Positions 22,051-32,510 of a DNA stretch of 40,088 nt are shown in pieces. Within the stretch, counting starts at the first letter, position 1, and the number at the start of each line of letters is the position of its first letter. The position numbers were made by a program, and so were the translations under genes. The notes under the pieces were generated by a model, which did not search any database, had not been told where the DNA came from, and worked only from the letters and a program-made list of their open reading frames with translations. This DNA is from Chromera velia (taxonomy: Eukaryota; Sar; Chromeraceae). The stretch is from NCBI GenBank assembly GCA_018398765.1, contig JAHBMJ010000753.1:23724-63811 (forward strand), given 5' to 3'.

Positions 22051-25000
22051 CAGATTTACTCAGTCAGTGGGAAGGGAGATTCATGGCGGGTTGAACTAGA
22101 GCGGAATTCTGGTCAGGGCACCGTCATGGAACAATCCCTCTCTCCCTCCCAACGACGCGGTCCCACCCTGGAAAGACTGTGATCCTCCTGTATCCGGGCC
22201 GCCTCCCAGTGGGGGGGTGGCCCCTCCTCTAGCCTTTGACTCTCCCTCCACTTCACCTGAGAGAAGTGATGAAGAGGAGGTCAGTCGAGGGAACGTGTAT
22301 GGGGTAAGGGATGCTCCACAGGCCTTTGAGCAGATGTTTAAAGGCCTGCTGACTGGTAATGCTGAGGCAGTCCGGGCAGCTGTGGAAATGGGGAATAGAT
22401 GGAGTCCGGGAGGTCCCCAAACGAGCAGAAGGGCTCAGCCGATGGCTAAGGTACAGCCCAAGGCTAAAGCCTCTCCCTCTCTTCCACAGGAACGCCCATC
22501 TTCACCCATTGTACCGCATCCTAAAGCTAGCGGCTAAGCTCGTCTAGCCAACATGCTCCTTTGCCCGTGCAGCAGCAGGAGGCCCCGGCCCCCCAACAGC
22601 CTCAACAGTACGGTGATCCTCCGGAGCATCACCGTCATGTTCCTGCATCCTACCTGCAGATGGTGGAGTCTGTTCTCTGCCTTGTACCTGATTTCTCAAG
22701 GCAGGGCATTCAGAACCAGGTGGCTGGGTTGCCTGATGGATAACCTAACCGCCCGAGGCTGTTGAAACCTCTGATGTTGAATGGCCGTCCCTTGGCCTAC
22801 ACGTCAGAGATTGGGCACAGGGAGAGGGAGACACCAAACGGTCTGGCTGCTGATACCAGGCAGCTGTGGAGGGGGTTCTGCAGTTGCCCTAATAGCAGGA
22901 GGAGGTTCTATACAGTGAGTCGGACCCGTTTTGACGACACCCTGTGGGGCAGCCATCTGCCAGATATTAACCTTGGGAATAAGCACTGGTCCCAGTGCTA
23001 CTCAATGATTCCCGAGGTGGCACAAGTCACTTGTAGGCAGGTGCACAACTTAGCTAAGGTCCAGCTCCCATATGGGTGGGGAAAGTGCGCCACTCCGTAT
23101 CCCCAAAATGTTGTTGACAGGATCCGACAGCATCAGCCGACCCGAATGTCGGTTTCTGAGGACCCTGACTTTGTCAGGGCGGAGTATGTTGCCCGTCTCC
23201 GTCCTGACAGGAAGCAGAGGTTTGATGTGTACTATGACAAGTACGTTGTCCATCAGCTCAGTGATGATAAGTTCCCCACCAGGAATGATACGTGCTGCAC
23301 CCTTTGTAGGGATGAGCACTTCGTCTACTTCCCCTTCCATAGGAGAGATGATCACCTGGACGGTGAGAACGGCCGTGAGGTCGCTCCATGTGGGGAGGCC
23401 CCCCACTCCTGTCACACCGCTCAGTGGAATTTTAGAAATCTCAGGTTTCCTACCCTACACTATCCGGGATGAGGCTGCCTCCTCTTCCGGCGGTCCAGGA
23501 CCGTGGCTTCAGAAGAAGGGGTGGAGGCAGTGGTGGCAGAGGGGGTGGGGGAAGGGGAGGTCCCCCTCCGGGAGGGAGGGAGTCCGGTAGACTAGCTGGT
23601 AGATCCTCTGCGGGTAGGGGAAGGGGATCCTCTGCGCCCCGAGGAGGCCGGGGAGGGGGTGGCGCCAACCCCTCAGGTCCCGGAGGCAGGGGCCAGGGGC
23701 CAAGTCATGGACAGGGGGATCCGGGGAGGGGGTGGAGACTGCGAGGGAGGGGTATGGTGAGCCAAGCATGCTCGTTTCTTCGGTCATGCCTCAGAGACCC
23801 CTCCACTTCCCCTTCACAGAAGTCTGTCCGTTTCTCTCTCCCTGATTCTCCTGTAGGGGGGAAAGCAGATAGGGAGAGGGGAAGGAGAAAACAGAAGGCG
23901 CAGGAGTCTCGTGCGAAGGACAGGGAGGAAGGGGCGTCTCTTCGGGAGTCGTCTGTCTCCTCTGCGTCGACTATGCAGACCGTGATGGAGAGGTTCTCCC
24001 CCAGACCCTGGAAGACCGGGCCAAGGTTCGCTCCCGAGGGTAATCCCCCGGACCCCTGGTGGCCAACCCTTCCCATCCATGGTACCGCCTATGGGTTGGT
24101 CCATCCCTCCAATATGCCGTATGAGCCTTTTCCCACCATGTAGACTAATCCTGCTACGGGGAAGGTGGAAGAAGTCAAGTATTGGAGGAGGGTGGGCTAC
24201 TCCCCAACTTGGTATGAGGCTGAAGCGCCGTGGACGTCTGGAGGGTGGCACAAGCAGCAGGTGCATTTTGATCCCGTCTTTAACTCGGACGAGATCTCCT
24301 CTGAGCACTCAGGCCCATACACTAAAATGGTGCCTGAGACGGAGCTCACTCCCAAGCCAGCTACCGTGTCTAAAGAGCAGACACGGGATAGTTCTCCCGA
24401 CTGGGAGAGATATTTCTAGCCTGGTGGTGAGGTCACGGATGTTGACAACCCCCGTGACTTCGGCACCTATGGGAGGGTGTTCAGCTCTTTGCGTGACCTT
24501 GGTTATGCTAGAGAGCCGAGCTCCCAGGAAATCTTAGCTCCGGAGTTGGGGGGAAGGCGTGTGACTGAGCATGTCAAACATGCAGAGGAGAGCAGGATTG
24601 TGTATGGGAAGCACGTGCACAAGGACAGGTTCGGGTACGATCCAGGTCCCCCAAACATGCCAAGCCCTCCTCCCGGTTGGTAGATCCGGTTCGAGTCCAT
24701 CCCCGATACCCCTCCTCCTCTTCCCCGCCTCACGGCAGCACCTAGGGAAGGAGGAGTCTTTGGACGGCCCTCTCCCCTTCGTCCCAGTCCCGCCATTTCC
24801 GTCCCCTCCGGTTCCGATGTGGTTGATATCGGGTCGGAAACAGGGGCAAATCCGTGGCAGAGTGACTGGAAGGACAGAGTGGAGGAGGCAAACCCCCCCC
24901 CATTCTCTTCACTGCATCAGAGCAACCCTCTGGTTCCAAGCGCAGATGAGGTACATCGAGTGCAGGCCAGAGAGGTCATGAAGGGAGCTCTGATCGAGCG

Positions 25001-25690
25001 CAGAGGGGAGATGGAGGCAGTGTGTGTGTCAGGCACAACGATGAAGAAGATTGGGATCTCCACCCTCCGGCCGGACCCTCGGTCTGAGAATCCGAGGGAT
25101 TTCAAGTTGGGTGAGTTGGATGGGACGGTCATGAAGGGAAGGGTGATAGAGTATTTTGACCTTGCAGATGGAAGGCCAGATCTCTGAGGGGGTCTTCAGT
25201 AAGATCACCCACTGCTCGCAAGTTCTACGTCTGCCCCGGCAGCCTACCGCAGAAAGCTCCGCAACCGGGATGTGGGATGGGGGGATTGATGGAGCGGAGG
25301 AGCATGGGGGGATCCCATTTGAGACAGAAAGGAATCCTTTTGGTAGTGATATGGCTGAAGCCACCGACCAGGGGGAATCGGATGAGGAGGGGCAGGTACA
25401 GGAGGTTGAGATCGACGATATCGATGTTGTGCCTACCTCCCCTCAAAGCTTTGATGGTCTGGTTGTGTCCCTGTCTGATCAGGTTATTGAGGGGGAGGTC
25501 GCTTGTCCGTCTGTGTTGATTGCCCTGGGGGGTATGTTGCTCCCCCGGGAGGGAACCAGTCAGTCGGTAGGCCCCCCGGTCAGAAGGGATAGGTGGCAGG
25601 GTCCCCTACGTCCCTACCGCCTACGCCCAAAGAAGAAGTAGCCATCCCCTCCCAGGGAGCCCTCACACACGCCTAAGCAGCCTAAAAAGA
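22051..25690 (+). pseudogene. integrase-to-RT linker, 3.6 kb
   Basis: The stretch is coding-like but fragmented and encodes low-complexity protein. Acidic Ser/Pro segments lie near 22230-22520. A Cys/His-containing segment near 23290-23420 (NDTCCTLCRDEHFVYFPFHRRDDH) could bind zinc. A Gly/Arg-rich RGG-like tract lies near 23490-23740, and acidic tails follow near 24800-25640. RGG tracts often bind RNA. Copia elements usually have only a short disordered linker here. No domain is recognised. Confidence 0.45.
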
Positions 25691-26960
25691 TTGAGGGGAT
25701 GTCTAAGTCACAGAAGCGTAGCTTTCGCAGGAGAGTGAAAGCTTTCTTTTTCTCAGCTCTCCGAGGAGCAGCGGAGATTCTTCATGTGGCCTCCCGTGCA
25801 GGGGACGATGGGTCGTCCTCTTCCAAAGACGAGGGAGGTAATAGGGCTCCCGTGGGGGAGGTTAGGCAAGGGAAGGGCGGAAGGCAGGATACGGGAGCAA
25901 AGAGGAAGAAGGGGCCCATTGAGATGAATGATGAGGTAAGGGAGGCAGTCAGAGGATTCAAGAAGGGGTCCACCCAGGTCCCTGCCTCTGCTGAGGATGT
26001 GGCTAGCGGGGCCTTTAAGCAGGCCTGCCTTTCCGAGTGGGCCAATAACATCGTCGGCAACGATGTACTCGGAAAGGAAGTCACGCGCCAGCAGGTTAAG
26101 GCAGTGGTCAAGATGGGGTGGCGCCTCACGTGGAAGGAGCAGGAGGGGAAGCCGAGGAAGCCCAAGGCATGGTTTTTTGGTAAGGGGTTCACTGATCACA
26201 GGAAAGTGGACACCTATATCGGTACCCCCCCGCTGTGGGTCATTTGTACGATAATCTTCTTCTGCGTATCACAGGGGTATGAGATCGATGCCGCCGATGT
26301 AACAGCAGCATTTTTCACATCAAGGGACCATAATGTCGAGCGCATTGGGGCCCTTATCGTTGAGAGTATCCCTGATCTCCCTGCTAAGTGTCCGTTCCCC
26401 GACGTAACACAGAAGGAGTGGGAGGAGCGCCGAAGGAAGGCTGCCCAGTTCAAGCCAGGTAAGATCTACCTGGTAGAAATGGGGCTATATGGGTTGCCCT
26501 GCGCTGCAGCCCTCTTCGACGCCAAGCTCCTGTCTATGATGACAGAGTTGGGGTTCCAGAGGCTTGAGACTGGTCTCGCTGTCAAGAAGGATGACAGGGG
26601 GAACACAACAGCCATCGTAGCCTCCTAGATCGACGATCTCCTTGCCGGCACAAAAGCAGCAGCACTGAAGCCCCTGATGGACTCCTTGGACAAGCAGTTG
26701 GGGTTTGGCAGCCGTGTATCCATCGTCCCAGGCAGTACCCGTAAGTTCTTGGGTATTGATATTGAGAAGGAGCATGGGGGGGACATTGTGCTGTCGCAGA
26801 AGTCATATCTTGTGCAGTGCAATACAGACTCCCTATGGACCCTTCTAAGGAAGAAGCGGCCCGCCAAAATCCGAGCCCTGACGTCCAAGGATGTGGAGTT
26901 GGAGGAAGGGGAGGAGGGAGACGGTCATTGGGAGGGCCCCCTGAGGGCGGTTCTCGGCAC
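25691..26960 (+). pseudogene. reverse transcriptase region of the copia-type element
   Basis: After a basic and disordered lead-in, the RT fingers read WRLTWKEQEGKPRKPKAWF and GKGFTDHRKVDTYIGTPP. The palm reads GYEIDAADVTAAFF (matching the copia DVKTAFL motif, with the first catalytic Asp), then IYLVEMGLYGLPCAAALFD (matching the copia LKKALYGLKQAPRAWY segment), and IDDLLAG at 26629-26649 (the YVDDLL box). RKFLGIDIEKE...IVLSQKSYL (near 26740-26810) matches the copia FLGI..LSQ..Y signature. Family assignment is firm; the copy is a fossil. Confidence 0.82.
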
Positions 26961-28625
26961 ACTGCAGTGGGCCGTACGTCTTAACCCCCTCCGCACCGTC
27001 TGGGCTTCCATAGCCGCCAAGTCAGTCTCCAAGCCCTCTAGAAAGGTTTTCAAGGGGGTGGTTCGGTTGATTGACATGCTGAAGGCGTGGAAGGAGGGTC
27101 GGAGGTTCTCCTCAGTGGGAGACACCCCCCACATCCACTGCTTCACTGACTGCGGAAGACATGCAGCAACCTACACCGGAAGGATGGGATGGTTGGTCCG
27201 TATTCTTCCGGGGCCTCAAGGGGTGAAAATAGGGGTTAGGGTCTGACACTCTGTGAAGGTACCCTAGGTTTGAAGTTAGGTTTTTTAATAAAAAATTAAA
27301 TTTTTGATGTTTTAAAAGAGATTTTTGGAGCTCAATTTGCTAGAAAAGCTTAAAAAACGCTAAAATAGGGTCGAGTAGCTAAGGTTAGGGTAGGTTAGGG
27401 TAGGTTTAGATGAGTTTAAAACCCATTCGCTATGTAAGGTTTAGAATTAGTTTAGAAACCATGGTCATACCAGACTCAAACCTTTCAAACCTCTTCAAAC
27501 CCATCCAAACCTGGTCAAACTTCTAAAATCTCTATGTGAATGAGCTGTTAAAAGCATATTTTGTACGTTTTTGCTGGCAGGACCACGTCTGTAACACTCT
27601 GTTCATGACGATGCATAAGAGTTTCAGGAAAGGGATACAGCCTCGCTTGCATCAGCATTCATAGTAGCCGCTGCATTCTCCTTATCCTACTCCCCCCCCT
27701 TTTCCCCTCTCTTCTTTTCCGGCACAATCTTTGTTTGCTTAATCGCCTCTCCATAGAAACCACACACATGATTGAGGAATTTGGTCAGGATAAACGTCGC
27801 CTTTCTAGGCAGCCACCACACTGTGAAGAGCTTTGTCTGTCCATCTACAACAGAGTAGAGCTTGCACTCAATTTCCTACATTCGTTGAATGATCGGTTTT
27901 TCTGATGTTTCCTGGTAAAATGCCACGTTATGTTTGCTTTACATCTTCTCTGTGTTCATGCAAAAGCCATTTGGAACCAAGTTTAGACAGGTTTAGACAG
28001 GTTTGGTCACGTTAGGAGATTAGGTTTGCAAACCGACGTCATGAGCGTTTGCGAACCTCAGAGGGCGAATTGACTTTCCTATATATAAAAGGTCATAAGA
28101 TTTAATTTAAAAAGTTGTATTATCATAGGAATAAGGTCAATTTATCCCAAAAACCTAAAAAAACCACTTTTTAGAGTTATAGCTAATTAGAGTGACACAT
28201 ACCCCTAGGGTTTATAATTAAATTATATTTTTTTTTTTTAGGTGTCATACCCTAGAGTGGGGGAAGACCTGTTTGAGAACTGGGTGCTCTGGCACACCGC
28301 CAGAACCACCAAAAAGATCTCGAGCGGGACAGCCGGGGAGTTGATGGCAGTCGAGTCTTGTGTGAAGAAGGTAGGGAGGCTTATTACGCTAGTAGGAAAG
28401 TTGTAGAATTGCCAGCCTCCCGTCTTCATCCATATTGACTGTGGTCCTGTCTACGACCAGATGCGCTCTGGGGCGGCAGACAGCGATCATACGATGCAAG
28501 GGTGCCTTGACTTCTGCATCCAAGAGCAGAAGGCCATGGGTGCCACTCTCCGGTGGATTCTGAAGAACCTCCAGATCGCCAACGTCCTCACCAAGTGCAC
28601 ATGGTGGGGTCAGGAGCTCTCCTGA
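26961..28625 (+). pseudogene. RNase H region of the copia-type element (interrupted by a MITE)
   Basis: The left part (near 26970-27236) ends with HCFTDCGRHAATYTGRMGW, matching the copia DADWAG...SRTG start of RNase H. The right part (near 28255-28625) includes SSGTAGELMAVESC (the EAEY-like helix), FIHIDCGPVYD (the DN motif region) and LQIANVLTKCTWWGQEL (the copia AD.LTK end). Between them lies a 1-kb TA-flanked MITE, described separately. Confidence 0.75.
27237..28254. mobile_element. TA-flanked MITE inserted in the copia RNase H region
   Basis: An AT-rich 1014-bp insert (27239-28252) begins GGGTCTGACAC and ends GTGTCATACCC, inverted ends matching at 10 of 11 bases. It is flanked by TA on both sides (27237-27238, 28253-28254), as in Tc1/mariner-type insertion. 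A second inverted pair (ACCCTAGG) lies inside each end. It contains no ORF of note, so it is non-autonomous. Inside are TTAGGGTAGG repeats near 27382-27405 and spaced TCAAACC words near 27476-27525. The insertion is younger than the copia element it interrupts. Confidence 0.75.
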
Positions 28626-29290
28626 GGGAGAGCTCGGCAGTAAAGGAATGCCTTCTTCCCTGTTTTAATTGTGTATGTTATCTCCTTGCGAGGGGGGTAA
28701 AGGGAAGGGCAGGGGGTATGGGGCATAGGGAAGTAAGAAGTTCGTATTCTCTCCCTCCTCCATTGTTGTTCCAGAAGTTGCGGCATCAAAGAAATGAGCT
28801 GAAAGAGGAGGGGAGGGAAAGAAGAGGAGAAAAAGAAGTGAAAGGGGCAGCGTGCTGAGGCACCATGGCTCCTGTTCTCTCCCCCCTGTCCGGTCAGATA
28901 GGGTGACACGCAGCAGTATCGTATGCCCAGCCCTACGTCCGGAAGGAACGCTATGTCCTTGACAAGAAGGCGAGAGAGAATAAAGGATGGAACGAGATAG
29001 GGGCACGGAGGCGACCATATGAAAGGAGGGGACATATTGCAATGAAAGGGGGTGATCGATGGAGATGGAGATGGGAATGGGGGAAGTGCACGCGAGTGAT
29101 GATGCCACCTCCCCCCATCGCCGTCTTCGGGTTACAGAGGTGGGAGAAACCTACCTCCTACCCCTCTGCTTATTGTTTCCCGCCGGGTTCCTCTGTGCTT
29201 GCGTTGTGGTCTTGCCCCTCACGCCTCTCAGCTATCTCCAATTGGCTAGGGGGTGGACTTTGGTGTAGAGCCGACCAGCAGCTACACGCC
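28626..29290 (+). other. 3' untranslated region of the copia-type element
   Basis: About 660 bp between the RNase H end and the purine tract. It has no convincing coding sequence and is purine-rich in its first half. Such a stretch is longer than in most copia elements. Confidence 0.5.
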
Positions 29291-29301
29291 GTGAGGGGGT
29301 A
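29291..29301 (+). promoter_or_regulatory. polypurine tract of the copia-type element
   Basis: GTGAGGGGGTA lies directly before the 3' LTR, in the position that primes plus-strand synthesis. Confidence 0.55.
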
Positions 29302-29820
29302 TGTCAGACCGCGCGGGTCCTAGGTCACGGCAGGAGCAGTGGCCGGGCCTGGCGGGGGATGCACGCTGTGATCCTAGCTGGTGAGCCGGACCAGGACATT
29401 ATTTATGATTAGGATTTATATCGGCACGGCTTTGTGCGGCACGGATGGCAGTACCGCAGGATCGTTGCCAGGCGTGCGTGCAGGAGGGTGTGTCACGGGA
29501 AATTCCTGACCGTTATTCCCAAGCCACCTGATCGATCAGATAGACAGTCAGATGTCCATAGATGTTGTATGGTTGTGTAGGTCTGTACTGACATACCTTT
29601 ATATGTTCTGTGTGCGATATGTGTTAGGGAGGACTCTAGGGTTATATAGAGTCCTACAGAGTGAGATTATTAGACACTTGTTCTCTGAGGAGACCGGCCC
29701 AGTCTCCGTATCGGTCCTGATAGTGACTGGGCCTTACCTGTGAGTGTAGAAGTCACTGGGGCCTGACGCTGGTGAGCCAGCCCCACATTCTGAGAGCATG
29801 CAGGTACGTGCTCGTTTTCA
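29302..29820 (+). repeat. 3' LTR of the copia-type element
   Basis: 519 bp, partner of 13965-14483, beginning TGTCAGACC and ending CTCGTTTTCA. About 7% divergent from the 5' LTR. Confidence 0.9.
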
Positions 29821-29827
29821 CTTTAGC
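29821..29827. repeat. target site duplication, right (CTTTAGC)
   Basis: Exact copy of 13958-13964. Confidence 0.8.
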
Positions 29828-29877
29828 TTTAATTATTCAAATATTTTTTAGATTCGAACTTAACTTCTTAATCCGAA

Positions 29878-30110
29878 CTTTTCAGGTGTTTTTGAAACAA
29901 CATTTCATGTTTTAAATTTATGTTCAGATATCTTTAAAATAATTAATTTTTCAGGTCTGTTTGAAATAAAATTTTATCCTTTAAATTTATGTTTAGATAT
30001 GTTTAAAATTTTATCAAACAGATTTTTAACTTTTTAAGTCTGTTTGAAATAAAATTTTATATGTTTTAAATTTATGTTTAAATATATGTTTAATATTTTA
30101 TTAAACACAT
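29878..30110. repeat. three-copy degenerate tandem repeat
   Basis: Units of about 69-83 bp (about 29878-29946, 29947-30029, 30030-30110) share TTTTTCAGGTCTGTTTGAAA, a TTTAAATTTATGTTTAGATA core and a TTTAAAAT end. AT-rich and non-coding. Confidence 0.7.
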
Positions 30111-30221
30111 GTCAAACACATTTTTACGTTTTAGTACGTATTAACTAAAATAAAGTGAAACACAAATTTTATCTTACGAGATCCTATCCACATAAAATTA
30201 TAATACTATAACTTGAATATA

Positions 30222-30390
30222 CTAGGCCTATCACAGAGAAAAAAAAAATAATTAAAGCCAATTCTCGCTTAATTTTTTTTTTTAGGCAGCGGACATAGCA
30301 AACAACTGTTATTTAGGTATTGCATAGGTGTTGTTTGATTGTTGCACAACTGTTATCAACTGTTACTTTGGTGTTGCTGTTATATGATAC
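30222..30390. mobile_element. partial copy of the 31991-32220 MITE family
   Basis: CTAGGCCTATCACAGAGAAA followed by AATTAAAGCCAATTCT, a T-run and then CAAACAACTGTT...GTTGCATAGGTGTTG matches the left half of the complete MITE at 31991. The right end (TGATAC near 30385-30390) is incomplete and no target duplication is evident, so this copy is decayed. Confidence 0.6.
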
Positions 30391-31279
30391 TTTGCACGCA
30401 GTAGAAGACTCTTGGATTTGGGAACGTTTAGACACAAACCAAGGAAGAACACAAAGGAGACCGGAGTTTGGAGACGGATCGAACAAAAGATGTGAAAAGC
30501 CCAGGCATGCCACCAGAATTGGCGTGTTGCAGCCCTGTTACGCTCGCGCAGCCGGCCAACGCGCGCCCGCCACGGGGAGGGTCGCGCCGCCTCGCGCGCG
30601 ACCATATTCTCATGTACTGAAACTGATTTCGACCATATTCTCACTGAAATTGAATTCGACTTCGACCGATTTTGACCGTGCAAGCTGCCACTGATTTTGA
30701 ACGCAGCCTGCCGCATACAGCCGCGTAGCGAGCCACAAATATCGGGAAATGCCGACTCAGATTTGGAATTCGTGTACCACGAGATTGAAACTTAGCCCAG
30801 CAACTCGGAGCTTGGATTGACATAATTGCATCGCACCAAACTTCAACTTCAAACTTTTTTGACACAGATTGCCTTCTCAAGACTCAGCTGACAATGAAGT
30901 TTCTGTTGTACTCCCTAGCGCCAGAGTACGATGGAACAGTGTTGTCTCCCGCCCATAGAGCCTCCAGGACGATGCCTGCGCATGCATGTACTTATAGGGT
31001 ACACAAAGGCTGCCGCACACTCTAGCACACGCTTTATAAGGATAGCCTCTCAAAACACTGGCAAAACAATTAACCTAGTAATGCGTAATTAACATGGTCG
31101 GACATCGCAGGCGGCTCAGTCAAAGCTTTGTCATGTAGGCTATGATGATGCAGCTAGTTAAGCAAGCACCGGCACTAGCGCCGGCATGATTGTCATCATC
31201 AACTGTGATGAACATTTAGGCTGGCTAGCAGGCTGGCATATAGGCAGCTAGTGGCAGCTACGTATCAAATTAAGTTTTA
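30391..31279. other. spacer with a CpG-dense island
   Basis: About 30541-30600 is extremely CpG-rich, standing out in AT-rich surroundings, and is followed by a short direct repeat GACCATATTCTCA..TGAAA at 30600-30660. The open frames across it look like low-complexity artefacts. No gene is identified. Confidence 0.45.
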
Positions 31280-31285
31280 ACCTAG

Positions 31286-31309
31286 CTAACCTAACCTAAC
31301 CTAACCTAA
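31286..31309. repeat. short CCTAA (TTAGG) tandem repeat
   Basis: Four to five CCTAA units in a row form an interstitial telomere-like repeat. It is too short to indicate a telomere. Confidence 0.6.
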
Positions 31310-31801
31310 GTTGAAATAAAAAAAAACGAGGTTACTGGGCTAGAGGTTGGCCTGGTTGGTATACAGTACTGTAGTACCGGTGGTGGTACCAAGTGTTGTT
31401 CATATTAATAATAAGAATCCTGCATAACAAGTGTTTCTTTGACTAGTTCTTTGATGCAACACTAGTTATTTTGTTTTATTCAGTAATAAAACTAATAAAA
31501 AAATTTTTTTTGATGTTTCAAAATGTAAATAAATATCAAAGCAACACAAATATCAAAGCGTTGGTTACTCCCAACCCGAGTCATATAACCGTACTGTATA
31601 CTGGTTGCATTTAATACTAACCTATAATGCTATAGACCCATATAAGGCTAGAGCTAAGACACTAATCTATTCAAATTGATTATAAAACGTACTAAAATTA
31701 GGTTTAGAGTAGATTAGGATTTATGTCTAGAGAATTGGCCTCCCGGAGGCTGCCGCTCTAATACTGAATGTACCCGACAATTGATCTAGCCGCGATTCTA
31801 G
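31310..31801. other. AT-rich spacer, nothing identified
   Basis: No convincing ORF or repeat family beyond scattered AT-rich words. Confidence 0.4.
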
Positions 31802-31846
<45 letters not shown>

Positions 31847-31919
31847 AATTGATTGATTGATTGATTGATTAATTAATTGATTAATTAATTGATTGATGAT
31901 TGATTGATTGATTGATGGA
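31802..31919. repeat. (GATT)n microsatellite
   Basis: Tetranucleotide GATT repeat with AATT and GATGATT interruptions over about 118 bp. Confidence 0.9.
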
Positions 31920-31981
31920 TTTAAATTAACACGATGTGATTCTATTAATTTTGATACAATCTTAGAGATAGTACAAAATAT

Positions 31982-32229
31982 GTCTATACCCTAGGCGTAT
32001 CACAGAGAAACAAAAAAATAATTTAAGCCCGTCCTGCTTAATTTTTTTTTTTTTAACCCAACGATGTTATAATTAGGTGACAAACAACTGTTGTTCAAGT
32101 GTTGCATAAGTGTTGTTTTGGTGTTGCATAAGTGTTGCTTATAGGTGTTACGCAAAAAAAAAAAAATAATTTAAGCCAATTCTGGTTTACTTTTTTTTTT
32201 TTTTATTATGATACGCCTAGGTCTATACC
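31982..32229. mobile_element. 230-bp MITE with 12-bp inverted ends
   Basis: The element 31991-32220 begins CTAGGCGTATCA and ends TGATACGCCTAG, perfect inverted ends, and is flanked by GTCTATACC on both sides (31982-31990, 32221-32229). Because CCTAGG is itself palindromic, the duplication may be read as 7 to 9 bp, which suits hAT- or Mutator-like transposition. Both ends also carry an A-run/AATTTAAGCC word and a T-run, and the middle has repeated GTGTTGCATAAGTGTTG. It has no ORF. Confidence 0.8.
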
Positions 32230-32236
32230 CTACAAA

Positions 32237-32510
32237 AAAATATGGAAATTGTTGGAAAATCTGTAGGAAATTGATAGGAAATCTAGTGGAAAATCCTAAA
32301 GAGGAATCGTAGGCCCAAAAGAAATCCTAAAAAAATTCATATGAAACTGATGGGAAATCTCACCGTGATTCTCACGTGGGAATTCTGCCTCAGATTTCCA
32401 TTTTTATAGGAAATCAGCCGCATTTCCATAAATTTCCCATAATTTAATATGGAACTCTTCTAGGAACTCTTATGGGAAATTTATGGAAATCTTATGGAAA
32501 CACGTGCAGA
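32237..32510. repeat. field of GGAAATYT words
   Basis: More than a dozen GGAAAT/GGAAAA or reverse ATTTCC words occur within about 270 bp, spaced roughly 10-25 bp, in AT-rich DNA next to the 3' end of the minus-strand gene. It looks like a degenerate minisatellite. Confidence 0.55.

Larger units (their letters stand above)
13965..29820 (+). mobile_element. giant Ty1/copia-type LTR retrotransposon
   Basis: The 15.86-kb element has 519-bp LTRs beginning TGTCAG, matching target duplications, a TGG primer site and a G-rich purine tract. The domain order is protease-like, integrase, reverse transcriptase, RNase H, with integrase before RT, which defines Ty1/copia. Typical copia elements are about 5-6 kb, so this one is nearly three times larger. 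The extra length lies between the zinc knuckle and protease and between integrase and RT, and is low-complexity coding sequence rich in Gly, Arg, Pro and Glu. The LTRs differ at about 37 of 519 sites (about 7%), mostly transitions, so it is older than the gypsy element. It is broken in many places (of the order of ten) and carries a MITE. It is treated as a fossil. Confidence 0.88.

Noticed and set aside
24686-24705. GGTTCGAGTCC word resembling a tRNA T-loop
   Set aside because: It lies inside the copia-type element and no acceptor or anticodon stems could be found around it.
30363-30716. 117-residue minus-strand frame across the CpG-dense island
   Set aside because: Its composition follows the island and a short direct repeat; part may be a repeat-family translation. 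There is no recognised domain or start context.
31802-31919. Regular GATT array considered as a CRISPR-like array
   Set aside because: It is a simple tetranucleotide repeat with no unique spacers, in eukaryotic DNA.
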